From positions 1 to 64,000 of the forward strand of contig NZ_JAFFIW010000007.1 of the NCBI RefSeq assembly GCF_018588885.1: 64,000 nt of DNA. Reading direction: 5' to 3'. The notes beneath the pieces are model-generated. The model saw only the letters and a list, made by a program, of their open reading frames with translations, was not told the DNA's origin and searched no databases. The position numbers and the translations under genes were made by a program. Of this stretch, positions 24,261 through 33,172 are shown in pieces. Origin of the DNA: Mesorhizobium sp. dw_380. Its GTDB lineage: Bacteria > Pseudomonadota > Alphaproteobacteria > Rhizobiales > Rhizobiaceae. Position 1 is the stretch's first letter. Every line of letters starts with the position of its first letter.

Positions 24261-24316
24261 TTGTATATGCATGTATGTATTTTAGCCTTGACATCCGCTG
24301 CCGCTGACGCTGAAAT
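24261..24316 (+). promoter_or_regulatory. Transporter-operon promoter with HutC-type operator
   Basis: TTGTATATG at 24261-24269 is followed after one base by ATGTATGTA, the same 10-bp spacing as at 20135. Immediately downstream, TTGACA (24288-24293) and TGAAAT (24311-24316) are 17 bases apart, a good sigma-70-like promoter. The operator abuts the -35 box, suiting a GntR repressor. Confidence 0.6.
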
Positions 24317-24442
24317 ATCCCTGCACTTCACCATGAAGTGGCGGGCAAGACGCCGAGGCACAGTGCCGCAAGAGCAGAACCCGCAGTCTCACCAGACCGG
24401 ATGCCTGGGTAAAAAGCGGTCTGATCATCAAGGGGAACTCAG

Positions 24443-25453
24443 ATGATGCGTAACCTAGCAGGACAATTTCGCGCGCTCGTGATGGCCGCCGCCATCGGGC
24501 TCGCCGCCGCTCCGGCGGCCCACGCGGCCGATGCGGCCATTCCCACGACGCCGGAAGCAGGATCGTTCAAGATCGGCATCGAGCCCTGGCTTGGATATGG
24601 CCAGTGGCATGTCGCCGACGCCAAGGGCCTGTTCAAGACAAACGGCCTGTCGGACGTTCAGATCGTCAATTTCGCCGAGGACAAGGACATCAATGCCGCG
24701 CTCGCCAGTGGTCAGCTCGACGCCGCCAACATCGCGACCCACACCGCGATGGGCATGGTTGCAGCCGGACTGCCGGTGAAGATCGTGCTGCTGCTCGATG
24801 TTTCCATGAAGGCCGACGCCATCATCGCCGGCAAGGACGTCACCTCAATCGCCGACCTCAAGGGCAAGCAGGTTGCATTCGAGGAGGGCACGACGAGTGA
24901 CATCCTGCTCAAATACGCGCTCGCCAGGAACGGCATGTCGGTGGCCGATGTCCAGCCGGTTCCGATGCCTGCCGCCGATGCCGGCGGCGCCCTGATCGCG
25001 GGCCGCGTGCCGGTCGCGGTCACCTACGAGCCATACCTCACTGTCGCCATGGCGCAGAACAAGGACGTCAAGCTGCTGTTCACCGCCGGCGAGGATCCCG
25101 GCCTGATCAGCGACGTGCTGGTGGTGCGCGACGAGGTGATCAAGTCGCGGCCCGGCCAGGTGCTGGCCATGATCAAGAGCTGGGACGCCGCACTCAAGGA
25201 TTACAATGCCGATACACCAGGTGGCCGCGCCATCATCGCCAAGGCTGTCGGTTCCGACGTCAAGGACCTCAACACCGCTTTCGACGGCGTGCGCTACTAT
25301 TCGCTCGCCGAAAACAAGACAGCGCTCACCGGCGATTTCACCACCAAGACATTCGCCGATGTCGAAGCGGCCGCCAAGAATGCCAAGCTGCTGCAGGCCG
25401 ACGTGACGCCGGAGCAGATGATCGACCCGTCCTTCGTCAAGGCGGCGCAATGA
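24443..25453 (+). CDS. NitT/TauT-type ABC transporter substrate-binding protein
   Basis: A 336-aa periplasmic binding protein. The signal peptide has a hydrophobic core LVMAAAIGLAAAPAAHA with cleavage likely after AHA. The mature part has GIEPWLGYGQWHVADAKGLFKTNGL, the family start, and the later VPVAVTYEPYLTVA. AGGGGAAC lies in front of the ATG. It is a distant paralogue of the protein at 4269-5258, sharing layout and the WEPHLT/YEPYLT segment. It is the first gene of the transporter operon under the promoter at 24288-24316, so it should capture the substrate of the SDR/HisD-like pathway. Confidence 0.9.
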   Translation: MMRNLAGQFRALVMAAAIGLAAAPAAHAADAAIPTTPEAGSFKIGIEPWLGYGQWHVADAKGLFKTNGLSDVQIVNFAEDKDINAALASGQLDAANIATHTAMGMVAAGLPVKIVLLLDVSMKADAIIAGKDVTSIADLKGKQVAFEEGTTSDILLKYALARNGMSVADVQPVPMPAADAGGALIAGRVPVAVTYEPYLTVAMAQNKDVKLLFTAGEDPGLISDVLVVRDEVIKSRPGQVLAMIKSWDAALKDYNADTPGGRAIIAKAVGSDVKDLNTAFDGVRYYSLAENKTALTGDFTTKTFADVEAAAKNAKLLQADVTPEQMIDPSFVKAAQ

Positions 25454-25469
25454 CAAAGGCCGGATCGCG

Positions 25470-26339
25470 GTGGTGACACAGATGTCCGGGGCGCCCCCTG
25501 CGAAAACGGACTTGGCCCGCTCGAGGCTGGCCACGAGTCAGGCAAGGCGCCGCCGATCCTCCGGGATCGGCGTGCCGATCGCCAGGTCGCGTTTCCTGAT
25601 GATCGCCGTGGCCGTCTTTGTCGGGCTCGGCCTTGCCTGGTGGGCGGCGACTGGACTGGAATGGGTAAAACCAATCTTCCTGCCGTCGCCCGGCAGCGTC
25701 GCGACCCAGGTCGCCAAGCTCGCGACTGACGGCACGTTGTGGCTGGACCTCAAGGCCTCGATGTACCGTATTTCGATCGGCTTCCTCATCGCTTCGGCAC
25801 TGTCCATACCCATTGGCGTTCTGATCGGCAGTTTCCGCTCCTGGGAGGCGGCCATCGAGCCGCTGGTGGATTTCATCCGCTATATGCCGGTCGTCGCTTT
25901 CGTGCCGCTCTCCATCCTGTGGGCCGGCACCGGCGATACGCAGAAATTCCTGATCATCTTCATCGGCACCTTCTTCCAGCAGGTGCTGATGATTATGGAC
26001 AATGTGAAACGGGTTCCCGCCGATTTCATCGGCCTTGGGCGCACGCTCGGTCTGCCGGACCGCAAGATCCTGACGCGCATCGTCGTGCCCAGCGCCTTGC
26101 CGGGCATTTGGGATACGCTGCGCATCAGCCTGGGCTGGGCATGGACTTGGCTGGTGCTGGCCGAGCTTGTCGCGGCGACGTCCGGGTTGGGCTATCGCAT
26201 CACCGTGTCGCAGCGTTATTTCCAGACAAACACCATCATCGGCTACATCCTGCTTTTGGGCGTGCTCGGCCTCATCACCGACCAGGTCATGAAGGCCTTG
26301 GAAAAGGTGTTGTTCCGGCAGGAAGGCCAATCGCAATGA
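25470..26339 (+). CDS. NitT/TauT-type ABC transporter permease
   Basis: A 289-aa membrane permease of the SsuC/TauC type with a cytoplasmic N-terminus, about six membrane spans and the EAA-like loop (LGRTLGLPDRKILTRIVVPSALPG). Its core strongly resembles the permease at 5371-6237, including the FIRYMPVVAFVPL segment. The start could be the GTG at 25470 or 25473, or the ATG at 25482; none has a strong binding site. The ATPase gene follows after 10 bases. Confidence 0.88.
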   Translation: MVTQMSGAPPAKTDLARSRLATSQARRRRSSGIGVPIARSRFLMIAVAVFVGLGLAWWAATGLEWVKPIFLPSPGSVATQVAKLATDGTLWLDLKASMYRISIGFLIASALSIPIGVLIGSFRSWEAAIEPLVDFIRYMPVVAFVPLSILWAGTGDTQKFLIIFIGTFFQQVLMIMDNVKRVPADFIGLGRTLGLPDRKILTRIVVPSALPGIWDTLRISLGWAWTWLVLAELVAATSGLGYRITVSQRYFQTNTIIGYILLLGVLGLITDQVMKALEKVLFRQEGQSQ

Positions 26340-26349
26340 GGAACCGCTG

Positions 26350-27132
26350 ATGACTGTTCCCAAATTGCGCATCGCGGGTCTCGACAAGAGCTTCGGCACC
26401 GGAGATCGGCGCACGCAGGTGCTGCGGGACATCAACCTCGATCTTGCCGACAATGAGTTCGTCTCGCTCGTCGGCACCTCGGGCTGCGGCAAGAGCACGC
26501 TGCTGTCGATCGTCGCCGGACTGCAGGATTTCGATGCCGGCGATCTCAGCATCGATGGCGCGCCGATCCTGCGGCCAGGTCTCGACCGTGGCGTCGTTTT
26601 CCAGTCCTACACGCTGCTTCCTTGGCTGACGGCTAGGCAGAATATCGAATTTGCTCTCAAGGCCGCCGGTTACGATCGCTCGGCCTGCCGCGAGATCGCG
26701 CTGGAGCATCTCGATCTCGTCAAGCTGTCGCAAAGTGCGGACCGCTATCCGTCCGAACTCTCGGGCGGCATGAAACAGCGCGTCGCCATTGCGCGTGCGC
26801 TTTCCTATCGGCCCAAGATGCTGCTGATGGACGAACCCTTTGGCGCGCTCGATGCCTTGACCCGGCATCAGATGCAGGAACTGCTGACCCAGATCTGGGA
26901 GGAGCACAGGCTCACCGTGCTCTTCGTCACGCATGATGTGGAGGAGGCTGTCTATCTGTCGGACCGCATCGTCGTCATGGGGATCGGCCCGGGACGCATC
27001 ATGCAGACCTTCAATGTCGACATCGAGCGCCCGCGCCGGGAAGAGGTGATGGAGACCCCGGCTTTCATGGATTTGCAGCGCGGCGTGCACAAGGCGATCC
27101 GCGAGGCGTCAAGACGTCCCGAAATGGCCTAG
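26350..27132 (+). CDS. NitT/TauT-type ABC transporter ATP-binding protein
   Basis: A 260-aa ABC ATPase. The Walker A region is GTSGCGKST, the Q-loop FQSYTLLPW, the signature LSGGMKQR, Walker B MLLMDEPFGALD and the H-loop VTHDVEEA. GAGGAACC precedes the ATG. It completes the three-gene transporter. No catabolic gene follows; the convergent small secreted-protein gene begins 24 bases later. Confidence 0.93.
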   Translation: MTVPKLRIAGLDKSFGTGDRRTQVLRDINLDLADNEFVSLVGTSGCGKSTLLSIVAGLQDFDAGDLSIDGAPILRPGLDRGVVFQSYTLLPWLTARQNIEFALKAAGYDRSACREIALEHLDLVKLSQSADRYPSELSGGMKQRVAIARALSYRPKMLLMDEPFGALDALTRHQMQELLTQIWEEHRLTVLFVTHDVEEAVYLSDRIVVMGIGPGRIMQTFNVDIERPRREEVMETPAFMDLQRGVHKAIREASRRPEMA

Positions 27133-27155
27133 CGATCCCACCCAGCGGTCAGGAA

Positions 27156-27473
27156 TCAAGGGCCGTGGGGACTGCAAAGGTCGAGCGTCCATGCGATGGT
27201 TCCGCAGAAGTCGCCGACATACCCGCGATAGCTGCCGTAGCCATTGTAGTAGCTGTCCATCCAGCCATTGTCGCTACTCGAATTGTCGCCGGTCCAACCG
27301 CCGCCAACCCACACATATTCGTGGTGAACGGCGTGCCGATGCCTGTCACCACGATGAATTGTGACGTCGACATAATGGTGCCTGGCGACCGCGGCATCGG
27401 CGACGGTACTGAATGAGATCGCGCTCGCGGCCGCCAAGAGAATGGCGCCGGTGAGCATCATCTGCCGTTTCAT
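27156..27473 (-). CDS. Small secreted protein, His/Tyr/Gly-rich (105 aa)
   Basis: A 105-aa protein with a clear Sec signal peptide (MKRQMMLTGAILLAAASAISF, cleavage likely after ADA near residue 27). The mature part of about 78 residues has a His-rich stretch (HRGDRHRHAVHHEYVW), a Gly/Tyr/Ser-rich middle and two cysteines (FCG...LCS) that could form a disulfide. The AGGAGG ribosome binding site is ideal. The function is unknown; the histidines suggest possible metal binding. A perfect 10-bp inverted repeat at 27485-27511 abuts the binding site. Confidence 0.75.
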   Translation of the reverse strand: MKRQMMLTGAILLAAASAISFSTVADAAVARHHYVDVTIHRGDRHRHAVHHEYVWVGGGWTGDNSSSDNGWMDSYYNGYGSYRGYVGDFCGTIAWTLDLCSPHGP

Positions 27474-27484
27474 GAGGATGCCTC

Positions 27485-27511
27485 CTGTTCATGCGAGACA
27501 TGCATGAACAG
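27485..27511 (-). promoter_or_regulatory. Perfect inverted repeat abutting a ribosome binding site
   Basis: CTGTTCATGC at 27485-27494 pairs with GCATGAACAG at 27502-27511, separated by 7 bases. On the minus strand the second arm runs directly into GGAGG of the secreted-protein gene. It may be an operator or an RNA hairpin affecting translation. Confidence 0.55.
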
Positions 27512-27717
27512 AGAACGCCCTCTGCACTCCATGCGTTCCTTCACAAAATCGGGACAGGCATTCGCCGGATGCGTTGTAACCCCGGGGCAGCGGCCGGCTT
27601 GACGCCTTCGCCGCGCCGAGGACGGCGTGCAGGTCAGCGGTCACATCAGGGGATCCCGCAAACGGACTTCTCGGGAAAGGCACGAGCAACAGGCGATTCC
27701 CTACCTGCCGGCGCCGT

Positions 27718-29610
27718 TCAGGTCGCTTTGCCGACCGCCGCGTCGATTGCCATTTCCTCCCCGGAAATATCGTCGAACGAAGCGTAGTTCATGTTGTAGA
27801 GGCGGGCGTAGAGGCCTTTCCCCTGCATCAGCTGTTCGTGGTTGCCGCTTTCGACGATCTCGCCGTTTTGCAGGACGATGATACGGTCGGCGCCGCGGAT
27901 GGTGGCGAGCCGATGGGCAATGACCAGCCCGGTGCGGCCTTCCAGCAGTTTGACCAGCGCCTTCTGGATCAGCATCTCGGTGTAGGAATCGATGCTGGCG
28001 GTGGCCTCGTCGAGCACGAGGATCTTGGCATCGGCCACAAGCGCGCGCGCAAAGCTGATCAGCTGGCGCTGGCCGAGCGAGAGATTGCCGCCGCGTTGTT
28101 CGAGCTTTGTGTCGTAGCCATCGGGCAGCTGCTCGATGAAGTCGTGCGCGCCGACAGCCTGTGCGGCGCGAACCACGTCGTCGCGGCTGGCGCCGGTCTT
28201 GTGATAGCGGATGTTCTCCAGCACCGTGCCGGAGAACAGGAACGGCTCCTGCAGCACCATTGCCACCTGATCGCCGAGCGAATCCTGCGTCAGGTCCCGC
28301 ACATCGTGTCCGCCCACCAGGACCTGACCCGACCAGACGTCGTAGAAGCGGTGCACCAGCGCCATCGAGCTCGACTTGCCCGATCCAGTCGGGCCGACAA
28401 GCGCCACGGTCTCGCCCGGATTGACGCGGAAGGAGATGTTCTTCAGCACCGGCTGGTCCGGCCGGTAGCCAAAGGTGACGTTCCTGAACTCGACCGAACC
28501 GTCCATGTCGCGCGACAGTGCCACCGCATTTTCCTTGTCGCCGACATCCACCGGCACGTCGAGCACTTCGGAGATGCGCTGGCCCGAAGCCATGGCGCGC
28601 TGCATGACGCTGTACTGCATGGTGAGCGAGCGGATCGGGTCGAAGAAGCGCTGGATATAGAACAGGAACGCCACCATCACGCCGACATCGAGGCTGTGCG
28701 ACAGCACCATCGAACCACCGATAACGATGACCGTCGCCATGGCGACGCCGGTCAGCGTGTCGACGATCGGTACCATCACCTGTGCGTATTTCGCCGACCG
28801 CAGATGGGCGTTGAGATTGGCCAGCACTTTCTCGTCATAAAGGTCGAAATTGACATGCTGGCGCTCGAGGCTCTGCACCGTGCGCACGCCATGGATGCCT
28901 TCGGCAAGCGCCCCGTTGGCGATCGAATTGGTCTCGTGCGCCGCCATGAAGGCGACCTTGGCGCGCGGCAGCCAGAACAGGCGCACGATGAACAGCACCG
29001 GCATGGTCGACAGTGTCAGCAGCCCGAGCCGGAAATCGAGCCAGAGCAGGACGGTGACGATGCCGAACAACAGCACGATATCGCCCACCGACATGACGGA
29101 GGTCTCGAGGAACTCCTGCATCGAATTGACATCGCCCTGCAGGCGCGACATCAGCCTGCCGACCTCGGTCTTGTCCATGAAGCTGAGCGATACCAGCTGC
29201 AGATGGCTGAACATGGCACGGCGCAAATCTGAAAGGACGTTCTCGGCGACCTTGCCGACGACGCTCTCCTGCACATGGCTGGCGGCGTAGTTGACGAGGA
29301 TGATCACGGTGAAGGCGGCGATTGCGGAGATCATCACCGAACGGTCGAGCCTGCCCGGAGCCATGCCGTGATCGATGGCGTTGCGGATGACCAGCGGGAT
29401 CGCGAGTTGGGTCAGTGTGAACACCAGCACCGCCGCGACCGAGATGAAGATCCGGCCCTGATACGGTCTGACGAAGCTCCAGATGCGCCTGACAATGCGC
29501 GGATCGTAGGCCTTGCCGAAAACCTCTTCCTCGTCGCGATGCGAGCCGACCACCGCCTTTGTCGGCCGTCCGCTTTTGTCTTCCTTCTCGTCGTCCTGTG
29601 CCGACATCAT
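27718..29610 (-). CDS. ABC exporter half-transporter, catalytic partner
   Basis: A 630-aa half-size ABC exporter. Six membrane spans occupy roughly residues 50-330 and an ATPase domain follows. Walker A is GPTGSGKSS, the signature is degenerate (LSLGQRQ rather than LSGGQ), Walker B is ILVLDEATASID with the catalytic Glu, and IAHRL holds the switch His. It overlaps the preceding exporter gene by 4 bases (ATGA), so the two subunits are made in equal amounts. Together they form a heterodimer like BmrCD or TM287/288, which export lipids or drugs. The cargo is unknown. The C-terminus carries a short acidic tail. Confidence 0.92.
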   Translation of the reverse strand: MMSAQDDEKEDKSGRPTKAVVGSHRDEEEVFGKAYDPRIVRRIWSFVRPYQGRIFISVAAVLVFTLTQLAIPLVIRNAIDHGMAPGRLDRSVMISAIAAFTVIILVNYAASHVQESVVGKVAENVLSDLRRAMFSHLQLVSLSFMDKTEVGRLMSRLQGDVNSMQEFLETSVMSVGDIVLLFGIVTVLLWLDFRLGLLTLSTMPVLFIVRLFWLPRAKVAFMAAHETNSIANGALAEGIHGVRTVQSLERQHVNFDLYDEKVLANLNAHLRSAKYAQVMVPIVDTLTGVAMATVIVIGGSMVLSHSLDVGVMVAFLFYIQRFFDPIRSLTMQYSVMQRAMASGQRISEVLDVPVDVGDKENAVALSRDMDGSVEFRNVTFGYRPDQPVLKNISFRVNPGETVALVGPTGSGKSSSMALVHRFYDVWSGQVLVGGHDVRDLTQDSLGDQVAMVLQEPFLFSGTVLENIRYHKTGASRDDVVRAAQAVGAHDFIEQLPDGYDTKLEQRGGNLSLGQRQLISFARALVADAKILVLDEATASIDSYTEMLIQKALVKLLEGRTGLVIAHRLATIRGADRIIVLQNGEIVESGNHEQLMQGKGLYARLYNMNYASFDDISGEEMAIDAAVGKAT

Positions 29611-31490
29611 GCGGCTCCCTCGAGCCGGTCGTCGTCCGGCCGCAGCTGCAGGTCGTAAAGCGCGCGATAGCGTCCACCGAGCGCCAGCAGTTCCTCATGC
29701 GTGCCGCGCTCGACGATGCGGCCGCCCTCCACGAACAGGATCTGGTCGGCATGCATCAGCGAGCTCAGCCGGTGCGAGATGATCAGCGTCACGCGATCCC
29801 TGGCGAAGCGCTTCATGGCCGCCCGGATGCGCTGCTCGGTGCCGGCATCGATGGCGGCTGTGGAATCGTCGAAGACCAGCACCGATGGCCGCAGCATCAG
29901 GCTGCGTGCGATGGTCAGGCGCTGCCGCTGACCCCCGGAAAGCGATGCGCCGCGTTCGCCGACCACCGTGGTGTAGCCGGCGGGAAGCCCGATGATGTAA
30001 TTGTGCAGTTGGGCATATTCGGCTGCCTGCCCGATGCGGGTCTCGCGCGCCCAGGGATTGCCATAGGCGATGTTGTTCTCAATCGAGGTGGTGAACAGGA
30101 ACGCGTCCTGCTGCACGACGCCGACCACCTTGCGCAGCGATTGCAGCGTCACCTTGCGGATGTCCTGTCCGTCGATGGTGATCGTGCCCGAGGTCACGTC
30201 GTAGAAGCGCGGGATCAGATGCGCGATGGTCGACTTGCCGCTTCCCGGCGGGCCGACAATGCCGATGGCCTCGCCGGGCCCGGCCTCGAAGGAAATACCC
30301 GACAGGGTCGGACGGTCGCCCGCGCCCTCATAGCGGAAGCCGACATTGTCGAAGCGCAGCACGCCCTCGGTGATGACGAGTTCTCTGGCATTCGGCGCGT
30401 CCTTGATGTCGAGTTCGGCATCGAGCAGTTCGAACAGCCGCGTGCCGCAGGTCGAGGCGCGCGCGAACGAGTTGACCATGAGGCCGAGCTGGCGCACCGG
30501 CATCTGCAGGATGGTCATGAAGGTGAGGAACTGGGCCAGCGTGCCGACGCTGATCTGGCCGGCGATCACCTTCTGGCCGCCGAACCAGAGCACCAGGCCC
30601 ATGGCCGCCAGGAAGGAGAAATTCATGGCGCTGGTGTTGCTGACGCGGATGTCGACGCGCTCATTGGCGAGGTCGAGTGCATCCTGCTTGGCGCGATCGA
30701 ATTTTGCCAGCTCATGCCGCTGCGCCGCGAAGGCGCGTACGACACGGATGCCGCCGAGATTCTCGTCCATCACCCGGCTCAGCACCGACAGCCGCTCCTG
30801 CAGCGTCAGCCAGGTGCTGCGCAATTTCAGCTGGGTGACCGAAGAGCGCCAGGCGACGAATGGCACGAAGCTCAGGCTGAGCAGCCCAAGCACGAGGTCG
30901 GTGCTGATCAGCAGATAGGCGCCGACACCGATCAGCACGCCGAGCAGCACCACGCGCAGGATGCCGGTGGAAAAGAACATGCGCACGCCGTCGAGATCGA
31001 GCAGCCCGAGCGTGATGAGATCGCCGGTATGGACCTTGTCGTGGAAGGAGAAGCTCAGGCGCTGGATCTTCTCGTAGAAGGCCAGCCGCAATTCATAGCC
31101 CGTCTGGTGGCCGACGGCCTCGCCATAGTAGTTCTGCGCCATGGTGAAGAGGCCGCGCAGGATGCTGACCACGAGCAGCGTCAGCGCCGTGTTCCACAGC
31201 GCCTGCTCGGCCGCCGGGGCGCCGCCAGCGGCCATCACGCCTTGCGCCTGGTCGATGGCGTGTCCCAGCAGGCGTGGGATGAAAAGCTGCAGCGTCGCGG
31301 CGATGAAAGTCGAGATGAGGGTGACGGCGACTTGCCAGGGATGGCGCAGCGTCATGCGCACGATACGCAGCAACGTGCTGAGGCCCTTGCCCCAGGAGGC
31401 TTCCGCCACATGGGCAAACGACTTGCCGCGCTTCGCCGCGCTGCTGGTTGCATCCGTATGCAAGGAAAATATCCAGTCCAATCCGGACAT
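29607..31490 (-). CDS. ABC exporter half-transporter, degenerate partner
   Basis: A 627-aa half-size ABC exporter, first gene of the pair. Membrane spans lie between about residues 45 and 330. The ATPase domain has Walker A GPPGSGKST, an intact signature LSGGQRQ and Walker B VLVFDDSTAAID, in which the catalytic Glu is Asp. The H-loop is ISHRLSS. The Asp, combined with the LSLGQ signature of the partner, makes one of the two ATP sites non-hydrolytic, as in described heterodimeric exporters. The region upstream (31491-31846) is shared with the divergent oxidoreductase gene. Confidence 0.92.
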   Translation of the reverse strand: MSGLDWIFSLHTDATSSAAKRGKSFAHVAEASWGKGLSTLLRIVRMTLRHPWQVAVTLISTFIAATLQLFIPRLLGHAIDQAQGVMAAGGAPAAEQALWNTALTLLVVSILRGLFTMAQNYYGEAVGHQTGYELRLAFYEKIQRLSFSFHDKVHTGDLITLGLLDLDGVRMFFSTGILRVVLLGVLIGVGAYLLISTDLVLGLLSLSFVPFVAWRSSVTQLKLRSTWLTLQERLSVLSRVMDENLGGIRVVRAFAAQRHELAKFDRAKQDALDLANERVDIRVSNTSAMNFSFLAAMGLVLWFGGQKVIAGQISVGTLAQFLTFMTILQMPVRQLGLMVNSFARASTCGTRLFELLDAELDIKDAPNARELVITEGVLRFDNVGFRYEGAGDRPTLSGISFEAGPGEAIGIVGPPGSGKSTIAHLIPRFYDVTSGTITIDGQDIRKVTLQSLRKVVGVVQQDAFLFTTSIENNIAYGNPWARETRIGQAAEYAQLHNYIIGLPAGYTTVVGERGASLSGGQRQRLTIARSLMLRPSVLVFDDSTAAIDAGTEQRIRAAMKRFARDRVTLIISHRLSSLMHADQILFVEGGRIVERGTHEELLALGGRYRALYDLQLRPDDDRLEGAA

Positions 31491-31846
31491 TAGCCCGGAC
31501 GAATGAAGCAGACTCAGTTCTGATGGTGCGATGTTACGCGTGTCCGACTTGACCGTTCAAGAGGCCAATGGCGGCATCGCACTGTGCCTGACAGACGGAG
31601 CCGCCATCGGTCGTCGCTGGCCACCAAAAGTTCCTGTGAGGTGTCGAGGCGACATTCACTGGCATAGACAATTTTATTGCGTTGACGCGCAGATTCTCCA
31701 GCTCGACCCAGCCTTGACGCACTATCAGTTCTGTAACGCATCGCCGACATTCCAGGGAAGCGGCCAAGTCGATGGCGAGGGTCAGCTACCGCCGTGGAAT
31801 ACCAAGAGGATAGTAGTCTTTGACAAGTTTTCCTTTCACAGAAGCC
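31491..31846. other. Divergent intergenic region, no gene recognised
   Basis: 356 bases between the exporter pair and the DAO-family gene. Frames crossing it lack ribosome binding sites and family character. Base composition is lower in GC around 31660-31740 than in the flanking genes. Promoters for both sides must lie here, but I cannot point to a convincing pair of boxes. Confidence 0.4.
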
Positions 31847-33166
31847 ATGCCAATCCAGTTTCAAGCGCCATTGCCGAAGGGCTCGGAGGTTGTGATCATC
31901 GGCGGTGGCATCATCGGCGTGACCACTGCTTTGTTCCTGGCACGACGGAACATTTCGGTGACATTGCTGGAAAAGGGGCGCATCGCCGGCGAGCAATCGT
32001 CGCGGAACTGGGGCTGGATCCGGCAGCAGGGTCGCGATGGCGATGAACTGCCGATCGTGATCGAAGCGCAACGGCTCTGGCGTCAGCTGGCCGAAGAGTG
32101 CGGCCAAGACATTGGGTTGAAGCAGACGGGCGTCACCTATCTTGCGCGAACGGACAAGGAGATGGCCGGTTTCGCGAAGTTCCTGAAGATCGCTGAGATC
32201 CACGGCGTCGACACGCGTCTCCTTGACCAAGGCGAGACGGCCAAGCTGATCCCGGCCATGTCGCGTTCCTTCAAGGGCGCGATGACCACCCCATCGGACA
32301 TGCGCGCCGAGCCCTGGGTCGCGGTGCCCGCGCTTGCTCGCCTGGCTGCCCGGGAGGGCGTCACGATCATCGAGAATTGTGCGGCGCGTCTGCTCGACAT
32401 ATCGGCTGGACGCATTAGCGGGGTCTGGACCGAGCAGGGTCGTATCGCCACCTCGAACGCTGTCGTCGCGAGTGGTGCGTGGACGTCGCTCTTCCTGCGC
32501 GCGCACGGCGTCTCTATCCCGCAGCTCAGTGTCAGGGCGACCGTCGCCGCGACCGGACCCATGCCCGAGATCCATTCGGGTGCCGTCGCCGACGAGCATA
32601 TCGCATTCCGGCGCAGGCAGGATGGCGGTTACACGCTCGCATCGGGAGGCAGCAGTCTGCTATATCTGGGGCCTGACGCGTTTCGTCACGCGAGCAAATA
32701 TGTTCCCGCCCTGATGGCCAATCCTTTTGGCATCCGCTACCTGCCGGCGGCGCCACGAGGCTATCCGGACAGCTGGTCGACCCCGCGCAAATGGAACGCG
32801 GACGAGGAAAGCCCGTTCGAACGGATGCGTATCCTCAATCCCGCCCCCAAAGCCTCCGCGCTACGCGATATCGACCGCGAATTCACCGCACTTTTCCCCC
32901 GATTCAAGACAGTGCCGCTGAAGGCGAGCTGGGCGGGCATGATCGACGCGATGCCGGATGTCGTGCCCATCGTTGATCGTGCCGCCGAAATTCCGGGGCT
33001 CGTTATCGCCACCGGGATGAGTGGTCACGGCTTCGGCATCGGACCGGGGATGGGCCGCGTCGTGTCGGACCTGGTCCAGGGAAACGAGACCGGACATAGT
33101 CTTTACAGGTTCCGTCAATCCCGGTTCAGCGACGGCAGCTCGATCGAGCTGGGACCCAGCCTCTAG
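31847..33166 (+). CDS. DAO-fold FAD-dependent oxidoreductase
   Basis: A 439-aa flavoprotein of the D-amino-acid oxidase fold. The FAD motif is VVIIGGGIIGVTTALFLARR, followed by EKGRIAGEQSSRNWGWIRQQGRD, typical of D-amino-acid dehydrogenase and opine oxidase relatives. The C-terminal flavin-contact motif is VIATGMSGHGFGIGPGMG. The ATG at 31847 fits; a TTG at 31820 extends it by 9 codons. Likely substrates are D-amino acids, N-alkyl amino acids or opines. A 33-codon remnant of a second gene of the same family lies directly downstream. Confidence 0.87.
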   Translation: MPIQFQAPLPKGSEVVIIGGGIIGVTTALFLARRNISVTLLEKGRIAGEQSSRNWGWIRQQGRDGDELPIVIEAQRLWRQLAEECGQDIGLKQTGVTYLARTDKEMAGFAKFLKIAEIHGVDTRLLDQGETAKLIPAMSRSFKGAMTTPSDMRAEPWVAVPALARLAAREGVTIIENCAARLLDISAGRISGVWTEQGRIATSNAVVASGAWTSLFLRAHGVSIPQLSVRATVAATGPMPEIHSGAVADEHIAFRRRQDGGYTLASGGSSLLYLGPDAFRHASKYVPALMANPFGIRYLPAAPRGYPDSWSTPRKWNADEESPFERMRILNPAPKASALRDIDREFTALFPRFKTVPLKASWAGMIDAMPDVVPIVDRAAEIPGLVIATGMSGHGFGIGPGMGRVVSDLVQGNETGHSLYRFRQSRFSDGSSIELGPSL

Positions 33167-33172
33167 ATCGGG

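Noticed and set aside
29559..31493. A 644-codon plus-strand frame opposite the exporter genes
   Set aside because: Same antisense effect. The real genes are the two minus-strand ABC exporters with intact Walker motifs.
31531..32046. A 171-codon plus-strand frame before and across the DAO gene start
   Set aside because: It overlaps the DAO gene out of frame, has no ribosome binding site and no recognisable domain.
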